Of a stretch of 34,537 bases of DNA, positions 7,014-15,939 are shown in pieces; positions within the stretch are counted from its first letter, which is position 1; every line of letters starts with the position of its first letter. Under the pieces are notes generated by a model, which worked only from the letters and a program-made list of their open reading frames with translations, was not told the origin of the DNA and did not search any database. Both the position numbers and the translations under genes were made by a program. Source of the DNA: Mycobacterium talmoniae (lineage in GTDB: Bacteria; Actinomycetota; Actinomycetes; Mycobacteriales; Mycobacteriaceae); contig PPEA01000611.1 of assembly GCA_002967005.1 (NCBI GenBank), positions 1 to 34,537 on the forward strand, in the 5' to 3' direction.

Positions 7014-8149
7014 GGACAGTCATGCTGGGTGAGTTGCTCGTCAAGCGAACCGGGACTGTCGATCCGTCAAAATATCCCGACGAGATGTTCGACCTGTACA
7101 GCATCCCGGCCTACGACCGGGGTGTACCTGACCTCATCGCTGGCTGCGAAATTGGCTCCGCAAAGCAGGTTGTACAACCCGGCGATGTCCTACTATCTCG
7201 GATCGTTCCGCATATCCGGCGCGCATGGGTAGTCGGGAGCGAGGATGGACGGCGCATCATCGCCTCCGGCGAATGGATGGTCTTTAGATCTCAGGACATC
7301 TACCCCCGGTGGCTGCGCCACATGTTCTTGGGGGACCGTTTTCATCAACAGTTCATGGCAACAGTCGCGGGTGTCGGTGGCTCGTTGATGCGTGCACGTC
7401 CGTCACATGTCGCAAACATCGAGATCCCTTTCCCGTCCCACCCCGAACAGCGCCGCATCGCCGCGATCCTCGACCACGCCGACGCTCTCCGGGACAAGCG
7501 GCGGCGGGTGATCGGTCACTTCGACGAACTCACTCAGTCCACCTTCATTGAGATGTTCGGTGATCCGATGGCGGACAGTATTCATAAGTGTCCACTCGGG
7601 GCCGTGGGCGATGTCATCACGGGCAACACGCCGAGCCGAGCCAACCCACTTAACTTCGGCGACGGCATCGAATGGATCAAATCCGACAACCTTGGGGGCA
7701 CGATCGCAACAGCCGCTGAGGAGCGGCTTTCCGCGACCGGACGACAAACTGCCCGAGTCGTCCCCGGCGGGTCAGTCCTAGTGGCTTGCATTGCCGGAAG
7801 CCCGTCCAGCATCGGCAAGGCTTCGCTGGTAGATCGAGAGGTGGCTTTCAACCAGCAGATCAACGCGGTTGTTCCTGGATCCACCATTGACAGTCGGTTT
7901 CTGCTCGAACAACTCAAAGTAGCGCCGGAACTTGTCAGGCAGCAGTCAACGGGGGGCATGAAAGGTTTGGTAAGCAAGTCGAACTTCGCGTCGATTCGGG
8001 TTATGGTCCCCCCGCTCGACCATCAGCGACGATTCGCAAACTTCGTGGCTGAAGTCGATGATGTACGCGAGCGCGAGGCCGCTGCGTTGACCGTAACTGA
8101 CAACTTGTTCGAATCCCTCCGGTCCCGCGCGTTCTCGGGACAGCTGTGA
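7010..8149 (+). CDS. hsdS: Type I restriction-modification system, specificity (S) subunit
   Basis: A 379-residue HsdS with two target-recognition domains. The first (about 1-140) ends at the conserved PFPSHPEQRRIAAILDHADA. A central helix follows (RRRVIGHFDELTQSTFIEMFG), then the second domain (about 190-330, with GDVITGNTPSRANP and IEWIKSDNLGG). It closes with PLDHQRRFANFVAEVD and a C-terminal helix ending AFSGQL. HsdS determines the bipartite DNA target. The GTG at 7010 overlaps the hsdM stop (GTGA); an ATG at 7022 is an alternative. The first domain is more AT-rich than hsdM, as expected for exchangeable recognition domains. Confidence 0.93.
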   Translation: MRTVMLGELLVKRTGTVDPSKYPDEMFDLYSIPAYDRGVPDLIAGCEIGSAKQVVQPGDVLLSRIVPHIRRAWVVGSEDGRRIIASGEWMVFRSQDIYPRWLRHMFLGDRFHQQFMATVAGVGGSLMRARPSHVANIEIPFPSHPEQRRIAAILDHADALRDKRRRVIGHFDELTQSTFIEMFGDPMADSIHKCPLGAVGDVITGNTPSRANPLNFGDGIEWIKSDNLGGTIATAAEERLSATGRQTARVVPGGSVLVACIAGSPSSIGKASLVDREVAFNQQINAVVPGSTIDSRFLLEQLKVAPELVRQQSTGGMKGLVSKSNFASIRVMVPPLDHQRRFANFVAEVDDVREREAAALTVTDNLFESLRSRAFSGQL

Positions 8150-8162
8150 GTATCGGTAAGCG

Positions 8163-8250
8163 ATGACCAATTTCGCCTTCCTCAAGACGTCTCCTGGCCG
8201 TATATTCACGCCGACTGCGTCCGCGCCGAAAGTGCGTCGCCAGCTGCATT
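8163..8250 (+). pseudogene. Decayed duplicate of the 5' end of hsdR
   Basis: Fourteen bases after hsdS, the sequence from ATGACCAATTTCGCCTTC aligns with the start of intact hsdR at 9731 (GTGAGTAACTTCGCCTTCGT). The match continues through CACGCCGACTGCG and CGCGCCGAAAG, with small indels that break the frame; similarity fades after about 85 bp. This is where hsdR would begin in an ordinary hsdM-hsdS-hsdR operon. It is best explained as the original hsdR start, left behind when the fic gene and a second hsdR 5' end came to lie downstream. The short ORF (8163-8306) is unlikely to be made as a useful protein. Confidence 0.75.
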
Positions 8251-8343
8251 TGCCGGCTGCGCTGGTTCGCCAACGTCGGCGGATGACAGGCGCGCAACCA
8301 GCATGAACATGAATGTGCCTTAAATGTCATGTCATCGGCTAGC

Positions 8344-8371
8344 ATTAACAGTTATGACCATAAACGTTAAT
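8344..8371. promoter_or_regulatory. 28-bp inverted repeat, candidate operator of fic
   Basis: Arms ATTAACAGTTATG (8344-8356) and CATAAACGTTAAT (8359-8371) are complementary at 11 of 13 positions around a 2-bp centre. The site is unusually AT-rich for this genome and lies 29 bases before the fic start codon. The Fic protein has a C-terminal winged-helix-like domain and could bind it itself, which is inference. Confidence 0.6.
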
Positions 8372-8380
8372 CGATGATCG

Positions 8381-8394
8381 ATCTGTGAACAGAT
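8381..8394. promoter_or_regulatory. Perfect palindrome ATCTGT-GA-ACAGAT before the fic start
   Basis: A perfect 6-bp inverted repeat with a 2-bp centre, ending six bases before the fic ATG. It could be a second operator half-site pair or form a weak hairpin over the ribosome binding region (TAGGGCG). Confidence 0.5.
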
Positions 8395-8400
8395 AGGGCG

Positions 8401-9693
8401 ATGGCGGAACATCGGGAGCTGTACTGGGAGCCGACGCAGGGACGTGGGCTGGTCGCCCGCGACCGCCGCGGCGGACGCTACCCGGCATATGTTCCGGATA
8501 CGCTGTGCACCCGGCCGATCCACATTCCCGCCGAGCTATCCATTTCGGCTGCGTCGGTCGAACGCCAGATCCATGGCTTGGCTGTTGGACCGCGGGCAAA
8601 GAGCCTCGAGGGCATCTCCAGGTTCCTGCTCAGGTCGGAGGCCATCGCCAGTTCGATGATCGAGGGCATCGCGCCGTCACCTCAGCAGGTTGCGATTGCC
8701 GAGCTCGCCCAGGAAGAGCGGATCCGCGGATTCAGCGCCCAGGCCGGTCTGGTGGCCAACAACATCACAGTCCTGCGACGGGCGGCGCTCGAGTTGGTAC
8801 AGGCACCCGAAGTAACGGTCGGCGACATCATCGAGCTGCATTCCAGCCTGCTCCCTGACGAGCAACACCATGGGCTGCGGACGGTGCAGAACTGGATCGG
8901 TGGCTCGAACTGGAATCCGCTCGACGCCGACTTCGTGCCACCGCCCGCCGATGCGGTACCCGACCTGATGGACGACTTCGTCACCTACCTGAACGGCTCA
9001 TCGCATGGCCCGCTGATTCAGGCCGGCCTGGTTCACGCCCAGTTTGAGACGATTCATCCCTTTACCGACGGCAATGGTCGGGTTGGCCGTGCGCTCATCC
9101 ACACGGTGCTGGCACGACGAGGCCTGGCGCCACGCGCGATCCTGCCGGTCAGCCTGGTCCTGGCAACGTTGCGCGACAGCTACATCGGTGGACTGACCGC
9201 GTTCCGGTATATCGGCGGTCCGTTAAGTGATCCGGCTGTCAGCGGTGTTGCCACGTGGCTGTCGCGTTTCGTGCACGCCGCGCGGATCGCCGTCGAGCAG
9301 GCCGAGCGTTTGGCCGGTGAAGTCGACCTGCTCCGTGAAGAATGGAACCGCCGACTGGCTGACTGGCGCGCCGAGCAGCGGATGCGCCCCGAGCCCCGAT
9401 CCGGTTCGGCGACGGCACGACTTCTCGGGATGCTGCCGGAGGCTCCGATGTTGACGGCACGGACGGTTCAGCGGCTGCTCGATGTTTCCTTCCCGCGAGC
9501 GCGGGACGCACTCGAGGAACTCGCTGAGGCTGGGGTCTTGTCGCGCAAGAGCGTCGACCGAGGTACCACCGGCTACGTGGCGAGAGAGGTCCTTGACCTT
9601 GTCGGCCTGGCCGAACGGCGGTTGGCGAGTACGCGGTTCGACACCCGCGTGAGCAAGCCAATCCGCTCGGTGCCGGCCTTACCGGAGCAATGA
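8401..9693 (+). CDS. Fic/DOC-family AMPylator-like protein with winged-helix C-terminus
   Basis: A 430-residue Fic protein. The catalytic loop HPFTDGNGRVGR (near residue 219) matches HxFx(D/E)GNGRxxR completely, so nucleotidyl transfer to a protein target (usually AMPylation) is plausible. Near residue 84, SSMIEG matches the (S/T)xxxE(G/N) inhibitory helix, placing it in the class whose N-terminal helix blocks ATP until released. A winged-helix-like domain (about 350-410, LTARTVQRLLDVSFPRARDALEELAEAGVLS) follows, typical of long stand-alone Fic proteins. It lies between hsdS and hsdR with its own palindrome-rich control region, and ends 37 bp before hsdR. The target is unknown. Its place suggests a role tied to the restriction system. 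Confidence 0.92.
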   Translation: MAEHRELYWEPTQGRGLVARDRRGGRYPAYVPDTLCTRPIHIPAELSISAASVERQIHGLAVGPRAKSLEGISRFLLRSEAIASSMIEGIAPSPQQVAIAELAQEERIRGFSAQAGLVANNITVLRRAALELVQAPEVTVGDIIELHSSLLPDEQHHGLRTVQNWIGGSNWNPLDADFVPPPADAVPDLMDDFVTYLNGSSHGPLIQAGLVHAQFETIHPFTDGNGRVGRALIHTVLARRGLAPRAILPVSLVLATLRDSYIGGLTAFRYIGGPLSDPAVSGVATWLSRFVHAARIAVEQAERLAGEVDLLREEWNRRLADWRAEQRMRPEPRSGSATARLLGMLPEAPMLTARTVQRLLDVSFPRARDALEELAEAGVLSRKSVDRGTTGYVAREVLDLVGLAERRLASTRFDTRVSKPIRSVPALPEQ

Positions 9694-9730
9694 GGTGCGA
9701 TGATGACGCGGATCGCGAGCAGGAGGACTG

Positions 9731-12700
9731 GTGAGTAACTTCGCCTTCGTTAAGGCCGTCGCCTGGCCCGAGATCCACGCCGACTGCGCCCGCGCCGAAA
9801 GCTACGTCACCAACGACCCCCGCTCGGCCTGCTTTTATGCCCGCCGCGCCGTCGAGCAGCTCGTCGGCCACCTCTACGACCTTCTCGGCTTGCCGCTGCC
9901 CTACAAAGATGACCTATCGGCCCGGATCAACGAGCCCAAGTTCCGGTCGAAGACCGGCATGGGAATCGCCCAGAAACTCAACCTGATCCGTAAGCTCGGC
10001 AACATCGCCGTGCATGAGCCAAAGCCCATTCCGCCACGTGCCGCTCTCGACACGCTCAAAGAATTGCATCACGTGATGCTGTGGGCGGCGTTTCACTACT
10101 CCACCAATCCGCAGGCGGTGCCGCTCAAGGCGGTCTTTGACCCGGCGCTGGCCGCCAAAGCCGCACCACTGAGCCGGGATGAGGTCGCCAAGCTCGCCGC
10201 CAGGTTCAAGGCCCAAGACGACGCCCACGCGAAAGCCCTGCAGGAAAAGGACGATCTCGCCGCCGCCAAGGACGCCGAGATCGCGCAGTTGCGCGAACAG
10301 ATCAAGCAGGCCCAAGCCGCCAACCAGCAGGTCGACGACCGGGATTACTCCGAAGCCGAAACCCGCGACCGCTACATTGACGTGCTGCTGGGCGAAGCCG
10401 GCTGGCCGCTGGCCGACACCCGGGACCGCGAGTTCGAAGTCACCGGCATGCCCAACAAGGACGTTGTCGGCTACGTCGACTACGTGCTGTGGGGAGCCGA
10501 CGGCCTGCCGCTGGCGGTGGTCGAAGCCAAGCGGACCACCAAGAGCCCGGAAATCGGGCAACAGCAGGCCAAGCTGTACGCCGACTGCCTGGAGAAAGCC
10601 ACGGGCAGAAGGCCAATCATCTTCTACACCAACGGCTATGAGCATTGGCTCTGGGATGACGCTGGCGGCTATCCGCCGCGCCAGGTGCAGGGTTTCTATA
10701 CCCGTGATGAGCTGGAACTGCTGATCCACCGCCGCCACGCCCGCAAGCCGCTCGCTGATGTTGCCATCGACTCCGCCATCGTCGAGCGGCACTACCAGCA
10801 CCGCGCGATCCGCGCCATCGACGACACCTTCACCAACAAGCAGCGTGAGGCGCTGTTGGTAATGGCCACCGGCGCCGGCAAGACCCGAACCGTCATCGCC
10901 CTGGTAAAGCAGTTGATGGAGGCCAACTGGGTCAAGCGGGTGCTGTTCCTCGCCGACCGCACCGCGCTGGTCACCCAGGCCACCAACGCGTTCAAAGCGC
11001 ATTTGCCCGCGGCCACCACAGTGAACCTGGTGACCGAAAAGATCACCGACGGCCGGGTTTACGTGTCGACCTACCCGACGATGATGAACCTCATCAACGA
11101 CACCGAGGGCGGTCTACGCGCCTTCGGGCCCGGATACTTCGATCTGGTCGTAATCGACGAAGCGCACCGCTCGGTGTATCAGAAGTACCGCGCCATCTTC
11201 GACTGGTTCGACTCGCTGCTGGTCGGGCTGACCGCCACTCCCAAAGACGAGGTCGACCACAACACCTACCGGCTGTTCCACCTCGAAGACGGCATGCCCA
11301 CCGACGCCTACAGCCTGGACGAGGCCGTGCTGGAAGGATTTCTCGTCCCGCCGATCGGGGTGTCGGTTGGCACCAAGTTCTTGCAGCAGGGCATCCGCTA
11401 CGCCGACCTCAGCGAGGAGGAGAAGGACGAATGGGACTCCCTCGACTGGGGTGAGGACGGCGAGGTCCCTGATGCGGTGTCGTCGGAGGAGCTCAACAAG
11501 TTCCTGTTCAACGAGGACACTGTCGACAAGGTGTTGGCCGAGCTGATGGACAAGGGCTACAAGGTCGCCGACGGTGACCGGCTGGGCAAGACCATCATCT
11601 TCGCCAAGAACACTGACCACGCCGAGTTCATCCAGCGGCGCTTCGACATCCAATACCCCGAGCACGGCGGCACGTTCGCGCGCGTAATCACCCACGGCAT
11701 GAGCTACGCGCAAAGTCTGATCGACGACTTCTCGACGCCTGAGAAGGCCCCACACATCGCGATCTCGGTGGACATGCTCGACACCGGCATCGACGTCCCG
11801 GAAGTCGTGAACCTGGTGTTCTTCAAGCTGATCCGGTCCAAGACTAAGTTCTGGCAGATGATCGGGCGCGGCACCCGGCTGTGCCGCGACCTGTTCGGGC
11901 CGGGCAAGGATAAGCAGAACTTCTACGTCTTCGACTTCTGCGGCAACCTTGAATACTTCAGCCAGGACCTTCCCGGCTCCGAAGGCTCGATGCAGAAGTC
12001 GTTGAACCAGCGGCTGTTCGAAACCCGACTGGGATTGATCACCGCGCTGGATTCGGCGGTCCCGCCTGCTGGCCCCGAACCGTCCGAAGGAAAAGGCACT
12101 GAGTCCGAGCGAGGTCTGCGGGTCGACATCGCATGGTCGCTGCACCGCATCGTCGTCGGGATGAACCTGGAGAACTTCCTGGTCCGCCCGAAGCGCAAAT
12201 GGGTGGAGCACTACGCCGAGTGGCCAGCCTGGTCGGTGCTGACCACGGAAGCGGCCGGCGATGTCGCGGAACATCTCGGCGGGCTGCCGTCGGCCCACAC
12301 CGACGACGACGAGGACGCCAAACGTTTTGACCTACTGATCCTGCGCCGTCAGCTCGCCCAGCTCGAAGGCGACGCTGTGGCCGTCGAACGCGCCCGCGAA
12401 CAGATCCAGAACATCGCCGCCGGGCTGCTCAACCAGACCGCGATCCCGTCGGTGCAACAGCAGCAGGAGCTGCTGGACGAAGTGGCGAGCGATGAGTGGT
12501 GGATCGACGTGACCCTGCCCATGCTCGAACTCGCCCGCCGACGACTACGCGGTCTGCTGAAATTCTTGGAGAAGACCAAGAAGAACGCGGTCTACACCGA
12601 CTTCGAGGACGTGCTCACCGAAGCAACCCTGATCGACCTGCCGGGCGTCACCCCAGGCACCAACATGGAGCGTTTCCAAGCACGGGCCGCCGCGTACCTC

Positions 12701-13147
12701 AAACAGCACGAAGATCACGTCGCGCTACAGCGACTGCGCCGCAACAAGCCGCTCACGACGGACGACCTGGCGGCGTTGGAGCAGATGCTGGCCGACAGCG
12801 GCGCCGGGGAAGCCGCCGACATCGCGCAGGCCGCGGAGCAGGCGCACGGGCTCGGGTTGTTCATCCGGTCGCTGGTCGGGCTGGACCGGCAGGTGGCCAT
12901 CGAAGCGTTCGGCAACTACCTAGACGGCGCCAAGTTCAGTGTCGACCAGATCCGCTTCGTCAACCTCATCGTCGACGAACTGACTGCCAATGGACTGATG
13001 GACCCCGCGAGGCTCTACGAGTCACCCTTCACCGACCACGCACCGACCGGGCCCGAGGGCGTCTTTCCCGAAGGCGACGTCGACAACATCGTCGACATTC
13101 TCTGCACGGTGAAAGCCAACGCCGTCCCGGCGGGGGGAGTGGCCTGA
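9731..13147 (+). CDS. hsdR: Type I restriction-modification system, endonuclease/translocase (R) subunit
   Basis: A 1138-residue HsdR. Residues 15-115 resemble DUF4145 (ACFYARRAVEQLVGHLYDL, LRKLGNIAVHE-like), and a coiled helix follows (about 165-205). A PD-(D/E)XK-like nuclease domain has Asp in GYVDYVLW near 250 and VVEAKR near 263. The superfamily 2 motor has Walker A ATGAGKT near 378, DEAH near 476, LTATP, and motif VI QMIGRGTR near 714. The C-terminal 350 residues are the helical HsdR tail. It would translocate and cut unmodified DNA with HsdM and HsdS. The GTG is preceded by AGGAGG four bases away, a strong independent site. All motifs look intact. A decayed copy of its 5' end lies at 8163. 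Confidence 0.94.
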   Translation: MSNFAFVKAVAWPEIHADCARAESYVTNDPRSACFYARRAVEQLVGHLYDLLGLPLPYKDDLSARINEPKFRSKTGMGIAQKLNLIRKLGNIAVHEPKPIPPRAALDTLKELHHVMLWAAFHYSTNPQAVPLKAVFDPALAAKAAPLSRDEVAKLAARFKAQDDAHAKALQEKDDLAAAKDAEIAQLREQIKQAQAANQQVDDRDYSEAETRDRYIDVLLGEAGWPLADTRDREFEVTGMPNKDVVGYVDYVLWGADGLPLAVVEAKRTTKSPEIGQQQAKLYADCLEKATGRRPIIFYTNGYEHWLWDDAGGYPPRQVQGFYTRDELELLIHRRHARKPLADVAIDSAIVERHYQHRAIRAIDDTFTNKQREALLVMATGAGKTRTVIALVKQLMEANWVKRVLFLADRTALVTQATNAFKAHLPAATTVNLVTEKITDGRVYVSTYPTMMNLINDTEGGLRAFGPGYFDLVVIDEAHRSVYQKYRAIFDWFDSLLVGLTATPKDEVDHNTYRLFHLEDGMPTDAYSLDEAVLEGFLVPPIGVSVGTKFLQQGIRYADLSEEEKDEWDSLDWGEDGEVPDAVSSEELNKFLFNEDTVDKVLAELMDKGYKVADGDRLGKTIIFAKNTDHAEFIQRRFDIQYPEHGGTFARVITHGMSYAQSLIDDFSTPEKAPHIAISVDMLDTGIDVPEVVNLVFFKLIRSKTKFWQMIGRGTRLCRDLFGPGKDKQNFYVFDFCGNLEYFSQDLPGSEGSMQKSLNQRLFETRLGLITALDSAVPPAGPEPSEGKGTESERGLRVDIAWSLHRIVVGMNLENFLVRPKRKWVEHYAEWPAWSVLTTEAAGDVAEHLGGLPSAHTDDDEDAKRFDLLILRRQLAQLEGDAVAVERAREQIQNIAAGLLNQTAIPSVQQQQELLDEVASDEWWIDVTLPMLELARRRLRGLLKFLEKTKKNAVYTDFEDVLTEATLIDLPGVTPGTNMERFQARAAAYLKQHEDHVALQRLRRNKPLTTDDLAALEQMLADSGAGEAADIAQAAEQAHGLGLFIRSLVGLDRQVAIEAFGNYLDGAKFSVDQIRFVNLIVDELTANGLMDPARLYESPFTDHAPTGPEGVFPEGDVDNIVDILCTVKANAVPAGGVA

Positions 13148-13347
13148 TGGTCAGATCGGGATGGGAGTCATTCTCAAGGGTGCAGCACCAGCCATGCCAC
13201 GGGCCCAGACGTAACCGTATGGTGCTGCTCCGCGCAGGACGGCAGTGCTGGTCCAGCACTTCACACGCTGCCGCGATCTCCTGACACGGAGTCCACGTTG
13301 CTGGCTTAGACTTCCCAATAACGCCGTGATAGGGAGGGGCGTAGCCG

Positions 13348-13710
13348 ATGAGCGGCCGTTTGAAGATCACTCCGGAGAATGTGCGTGCCGGCGCTGATCG
13401 GATCAGTGCGGAGAACACCACGGTGACCGGCGTCGACGTCCCAGATGCCACAGCGGCGATGGCGGGGTTGACCGGGTTCAAAACCGCCGCGACTCTGGCG
13501 GATGCTCATGACGCAACGAAGTCGTCGTTCAAGGTGGTCGGCGGCAGGTATGAGCGGATGGCGCAACTCTGTCGGGACACAGCCAACACGTTTGAACTGG
13601 CGGATTTGATCGCACCGGGACTGGTGTCGGCGTCGCCGTGGATGTCGAAAAAGATTGGTGACGGGCTGACCGCAATGGGCGATCTGAACCGGACCACACC
13701 GGGTCCGTGA
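13348..13710 (+). CDS. EspC-like ESX (type VII) secretion-associated protein
   Basis: A 120-residue alpha-helical protein starting LKITPENVRAGADRIS, the pattern of the EspC/DUF2580 family of ESX substrates and co-substrates. A second helix (SSFKVVGGRYERMAQLCRDTANTFELADL) fits the two-helix hairpin. No signal peptide is present, as expected for type VII substrates. GGGAGGGG lies eight bases before the ATG. It sits 31 bp upstream of the large helical/DUF4185-like gene and is probably co-transcribed, suggesting it acts as that protein's secretion partner. No ESX machinery is in the window, so export would depend on a system elsewhere. Confidence 0.7.
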   Translation: MSGRLKITPENVRAGADRISAENTTVTGVDVPDATAAMAGLTGFKTAATLADAHDATKSSFKVVGGRYERMAQLCRDTANTFELADLIAPGLVSASPWMSKKIGDGLTAMGDLNRTTPGP

Positions 13711-13741
13711 GGACCGCTGGCGAGGTTGGTCTGGCAGGTGC

Positions 13742-15352
13742 ATGATGGGTCGCCCGCAGAAGCCGGATGTCTACAAGGCGAACGCGACCGCGCTCGGTGA
13801 TATGGCGAAGCCCCTGCGTGATGCGGCGACCAAGATGCTGGAATCCGCTGACCGGGTGCACACCACCGTCTACGACTTCGATTGGGAAGGCGAAGCCAAG
13901 AACGCCGCCGATGGGCGCGCGGACCGTGAGCTGGTCCAAGACCGTGCCGTGGCCGCCGCGCAGTTGGCGCTGGCGGATGCGTACGAGAACGGGGCGAAGA
14001 CGATGCAGCCGATGATCGACGGGCTCAAATCCAAGGCGCAAGGACTGGAAGCCGATAACTTTTCGGTGTCCGACGACTGGGCGGTCAAGGACACATACGA
14101 CTACGACGCCGCGGCAAGAGTCCTGAAGATGATGGGGTTCAATAACCAGGAAATCAACGACATGCTGGATCCGGTGAAGACCAGCCGCGCCAATACTGCG
14201 ACCGCGGAGACGACGAACCTGGGTCGTCTCGCCGATGAGCTGGGTGTTGCCGATGAGAACACCGCCAAAGCCATCAACGAAGCGAAAGCGGCTCTCGCGG
14301 ACGCCGCGCCGAAGTCGGGGATGGCTCCGGGGCAGTCCTGGGATATGGGACCGGTCGGCGGTACAGGTGCCAATATCCCTGGTGTCGGCGCGGCGGATTT
14401 GGGCGAGGTAGTGCAGCTACCGGATGGGTCGTACGTTGCAATTTTCGGGGATTCCTTCTCCGGTAACAAAATGGGCGTGGGTGATCATTATCCGTCGGTC
14501 GCGGTACCGGTGAAATTCGACGAAAATGGGAAAATGATCATCACCGGTCCGCCGCTGACTGGACCTGACGGGAGCCCGAACGTGCTGTTCCCTCCGCCGC
14601 CAGGCATCGGAGAGGCGCAAGGGAAAGACAACCTCCCAGCTGGCAGCATCCGTATGAGCGACGGCACAACCTACGTGATGGCGGCGGGCACCACTGCGCT
14701 CAAACCGGATGGCGGTTCGTGGCTGGTGAAAGTCACCGATCCCCGACAAGGTTGGCAACAGATCGACGGGTCATGGCGCTCGTCAAACCCCTACCTTCCC
14801 GACGGCAGGACACCCAACCCCAAGTACTCACCAGTGACCCAGATCAGCGGCTTCCAAAGCAGCAAAGACGGCATGGTCTACATCGCCGCCGACTCGTTCG
14901 ACCGCAGCACAGGCGTCACTATGTACCGCGTCGATCCCGAGCACGTCACCGACCGGAGCGCATGGCAACCCTGGACCGGCACCGGCTGGGGCGACCCCAC
15001 CGGCACAGCCGCACCAATGAGCCGTACCCCCTTTGGTGAACTCAGTTTCCGAGAAGTTGAGGGTAGAGCGGTTCTATCCGGTTTCAACGGACACCAGGGC
15101 GGCAATACCGGCACCGTTGAGGTACGGGTAGCTAACAGCCCCGCCGAAATCTTTAGCAATAGCACTCCGACTGTTGTCGCGCAGCAGAGCGACCAAAACG
15201 CCCCGAATTACCTGCCGCAGAACTACGGTGGGTATATCATGCCCATCCCTGGGATGACGCTCGACAATTTGGATATCTTGGTCAGCCAATGGAACACAAC
15301 GACGAATGTGCCATACAACGTGCAGGAGTTCCAAGTCAACCCCAACCGCTAG
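13742..15352 (+). CDS. Large ESX-type protein: helical N-terminus plus DUF4185-like domain
   Basis: A 536-residue protein. The first 110 residues are helical and contain a WxG-like turn (DFDWEGEAKNAADG). A second helical part runs to about 195, with a short linker after it. From about 210 to the end is a beta-rich domain of the DUF4185 kind (VVQLPDGSYVAIFGDSFSGN, GMVYIAADSFDR, NYGGYIMPIPGMTLDNLDIL), a five-bladed-propeller-like, glycosidase-related family common in mycobacteria. No signal peptide is seen. Gene order with the EspC-like protein suggests secretion as a pair through an ESX system, with the C-terminal domain acting outside the cell, perhaps on carbohydrate. Catalytic residues cannot be named. 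ATG 13745 is an alternative start. Confidence 0.72.
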   Translation: MMGRPQKPDVYKANATALGDMAKPLRDAATKMLESADRVHTTVYDFDWEGEAKNAADGRADRELVQDRAVAAAQLALADAYENGAKTMQPMIDGLKSKAQGLEADNFSVSDDWAVKDTYDYDAAARVLKMMGFNNQEINDMLDPVKTSRANTATAETTNLGRLADELGVADENTAKAINEAKAALADAAPKSGMAPGQSWDMGPVGGTGANIPGVGAADLGEVVQLPDGSYVAIFGDSFSGNKMGVGDHYPSVAVPVKFDENGKMIITGPPLTGPDGSPNVLFPPPPGIGEAQGKDNLPAGSIRMSDGTTYVMAAGTTALKPDGGSWLVKVTDPRQGWQQIDGSWRSSNPYLPDGRTPNPKYSPVTQISGFQSSKDGMVYIAADSFDRSTGVTMYRVDPEHVTDRSAWQPWTGTGWGDPTGTAAPMSRTPFGELSFREVEGRAVLSGFNGHQGGNTGTVEVRVANSPAEIFSNSTPTVVAQQSDQNAPNYLPQNYGGYIMPIPGMTLDNLDILVSQWNTTTNVPYNVQEFQVNPNR

Positions 15353-15393
15353 CCGCGTGTAACATGACCCGCTACCGATGCGATAGGACAGAC

Positions 15394-15906
15394 ATGACCG
15401 CCAAGACGCTAATCACGTTCGCTGGCGCTATCAGCGCAGCCATGATTGGTACTGGGCCCGCCCACGCTGACCCACCGAAATTTCCAGACCTGAGCGGCTA
15501 TGCTCCCGTCAACGTCCATGACTACGAAATATCATATACTACACCCGGACATGTGCCTATACCAATGGTGTATTTCGTTACTCCCGACGGTATTACCTGC
15601 AATTTTATTTCTGAATCGGCGGGGTGCACGGGTAACAATTTCCCCGGAGTCCCACCCGCCTCACCGTCATCCGGCGGTGGCGCCCGGGTGAATTCGATTG
15701 CAACCAATACACCCCTACAGCCAACGAGCGACCCAATCGCCTCCGATAACTCGCCACAGTTCAAGACCCTCCCGCCCTTTCATTCCATCACCGTGGACGG
15801 CGTGGTCTGCGGGGTGGATGACGCGAAAACCACCGCGTGTAAAGATCCCCAGGGGCGTGGCTTCGTGCTATCGCCGCGCGGGTCTGGTTGGCTGCCCCAC
15901 GTGTGA
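15394..15906 (+). CDS. Exported protein of unknown function
   Basis: A 170-residue protein with a clear N-terminal signal peptide (KTLITFAGAISAAMIGTGPAHA, likely cut after AHA near residue 25). The mature part has four conserved-looking cysteines (ITCNF, AGCTG, VVCGVD, TACKD) and a tail RGFVLSPRGSGWLP. This matches a common small mycobacterial secreted family without known function. The cysteines probably form two disulfides. An upstream in-frame ATG at 15364 would spoil the signal peptide, so 15394 is preferred. It follows the DUF4185-like gene by 41 bp on the same strand. An immunity or partner role is possible but not shown. Confidence 0.7.
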   Translation: MTAKTLITFAGAISAAMIGTGPAHADPPKFPDLSGYAPVNVHDYEISYTTPGHVPIPMVYFVTPDGITCNFISESAGCTGNNFPGVPPASPSSGGGARVNSIATNTPLQPTSDPIASDNSPQFKTLPPFHSITVDGVVCGVDDAKTTACKDPQGRGFVLSPRGSGWLPHV

Positions 15907-15939
15907 GCCCTCTGGTGTTGCTGCTAATGGGCGGCCATT

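Noticed and set aside
13245-13259. GTGCTGG-T-CCAGCAC as a terminator after hsdR
   Set aside because: A one-base loop cannot form; the effective stem would be short, with no T-run after it, and it lies 100 bp past hsdR. I do not call it.
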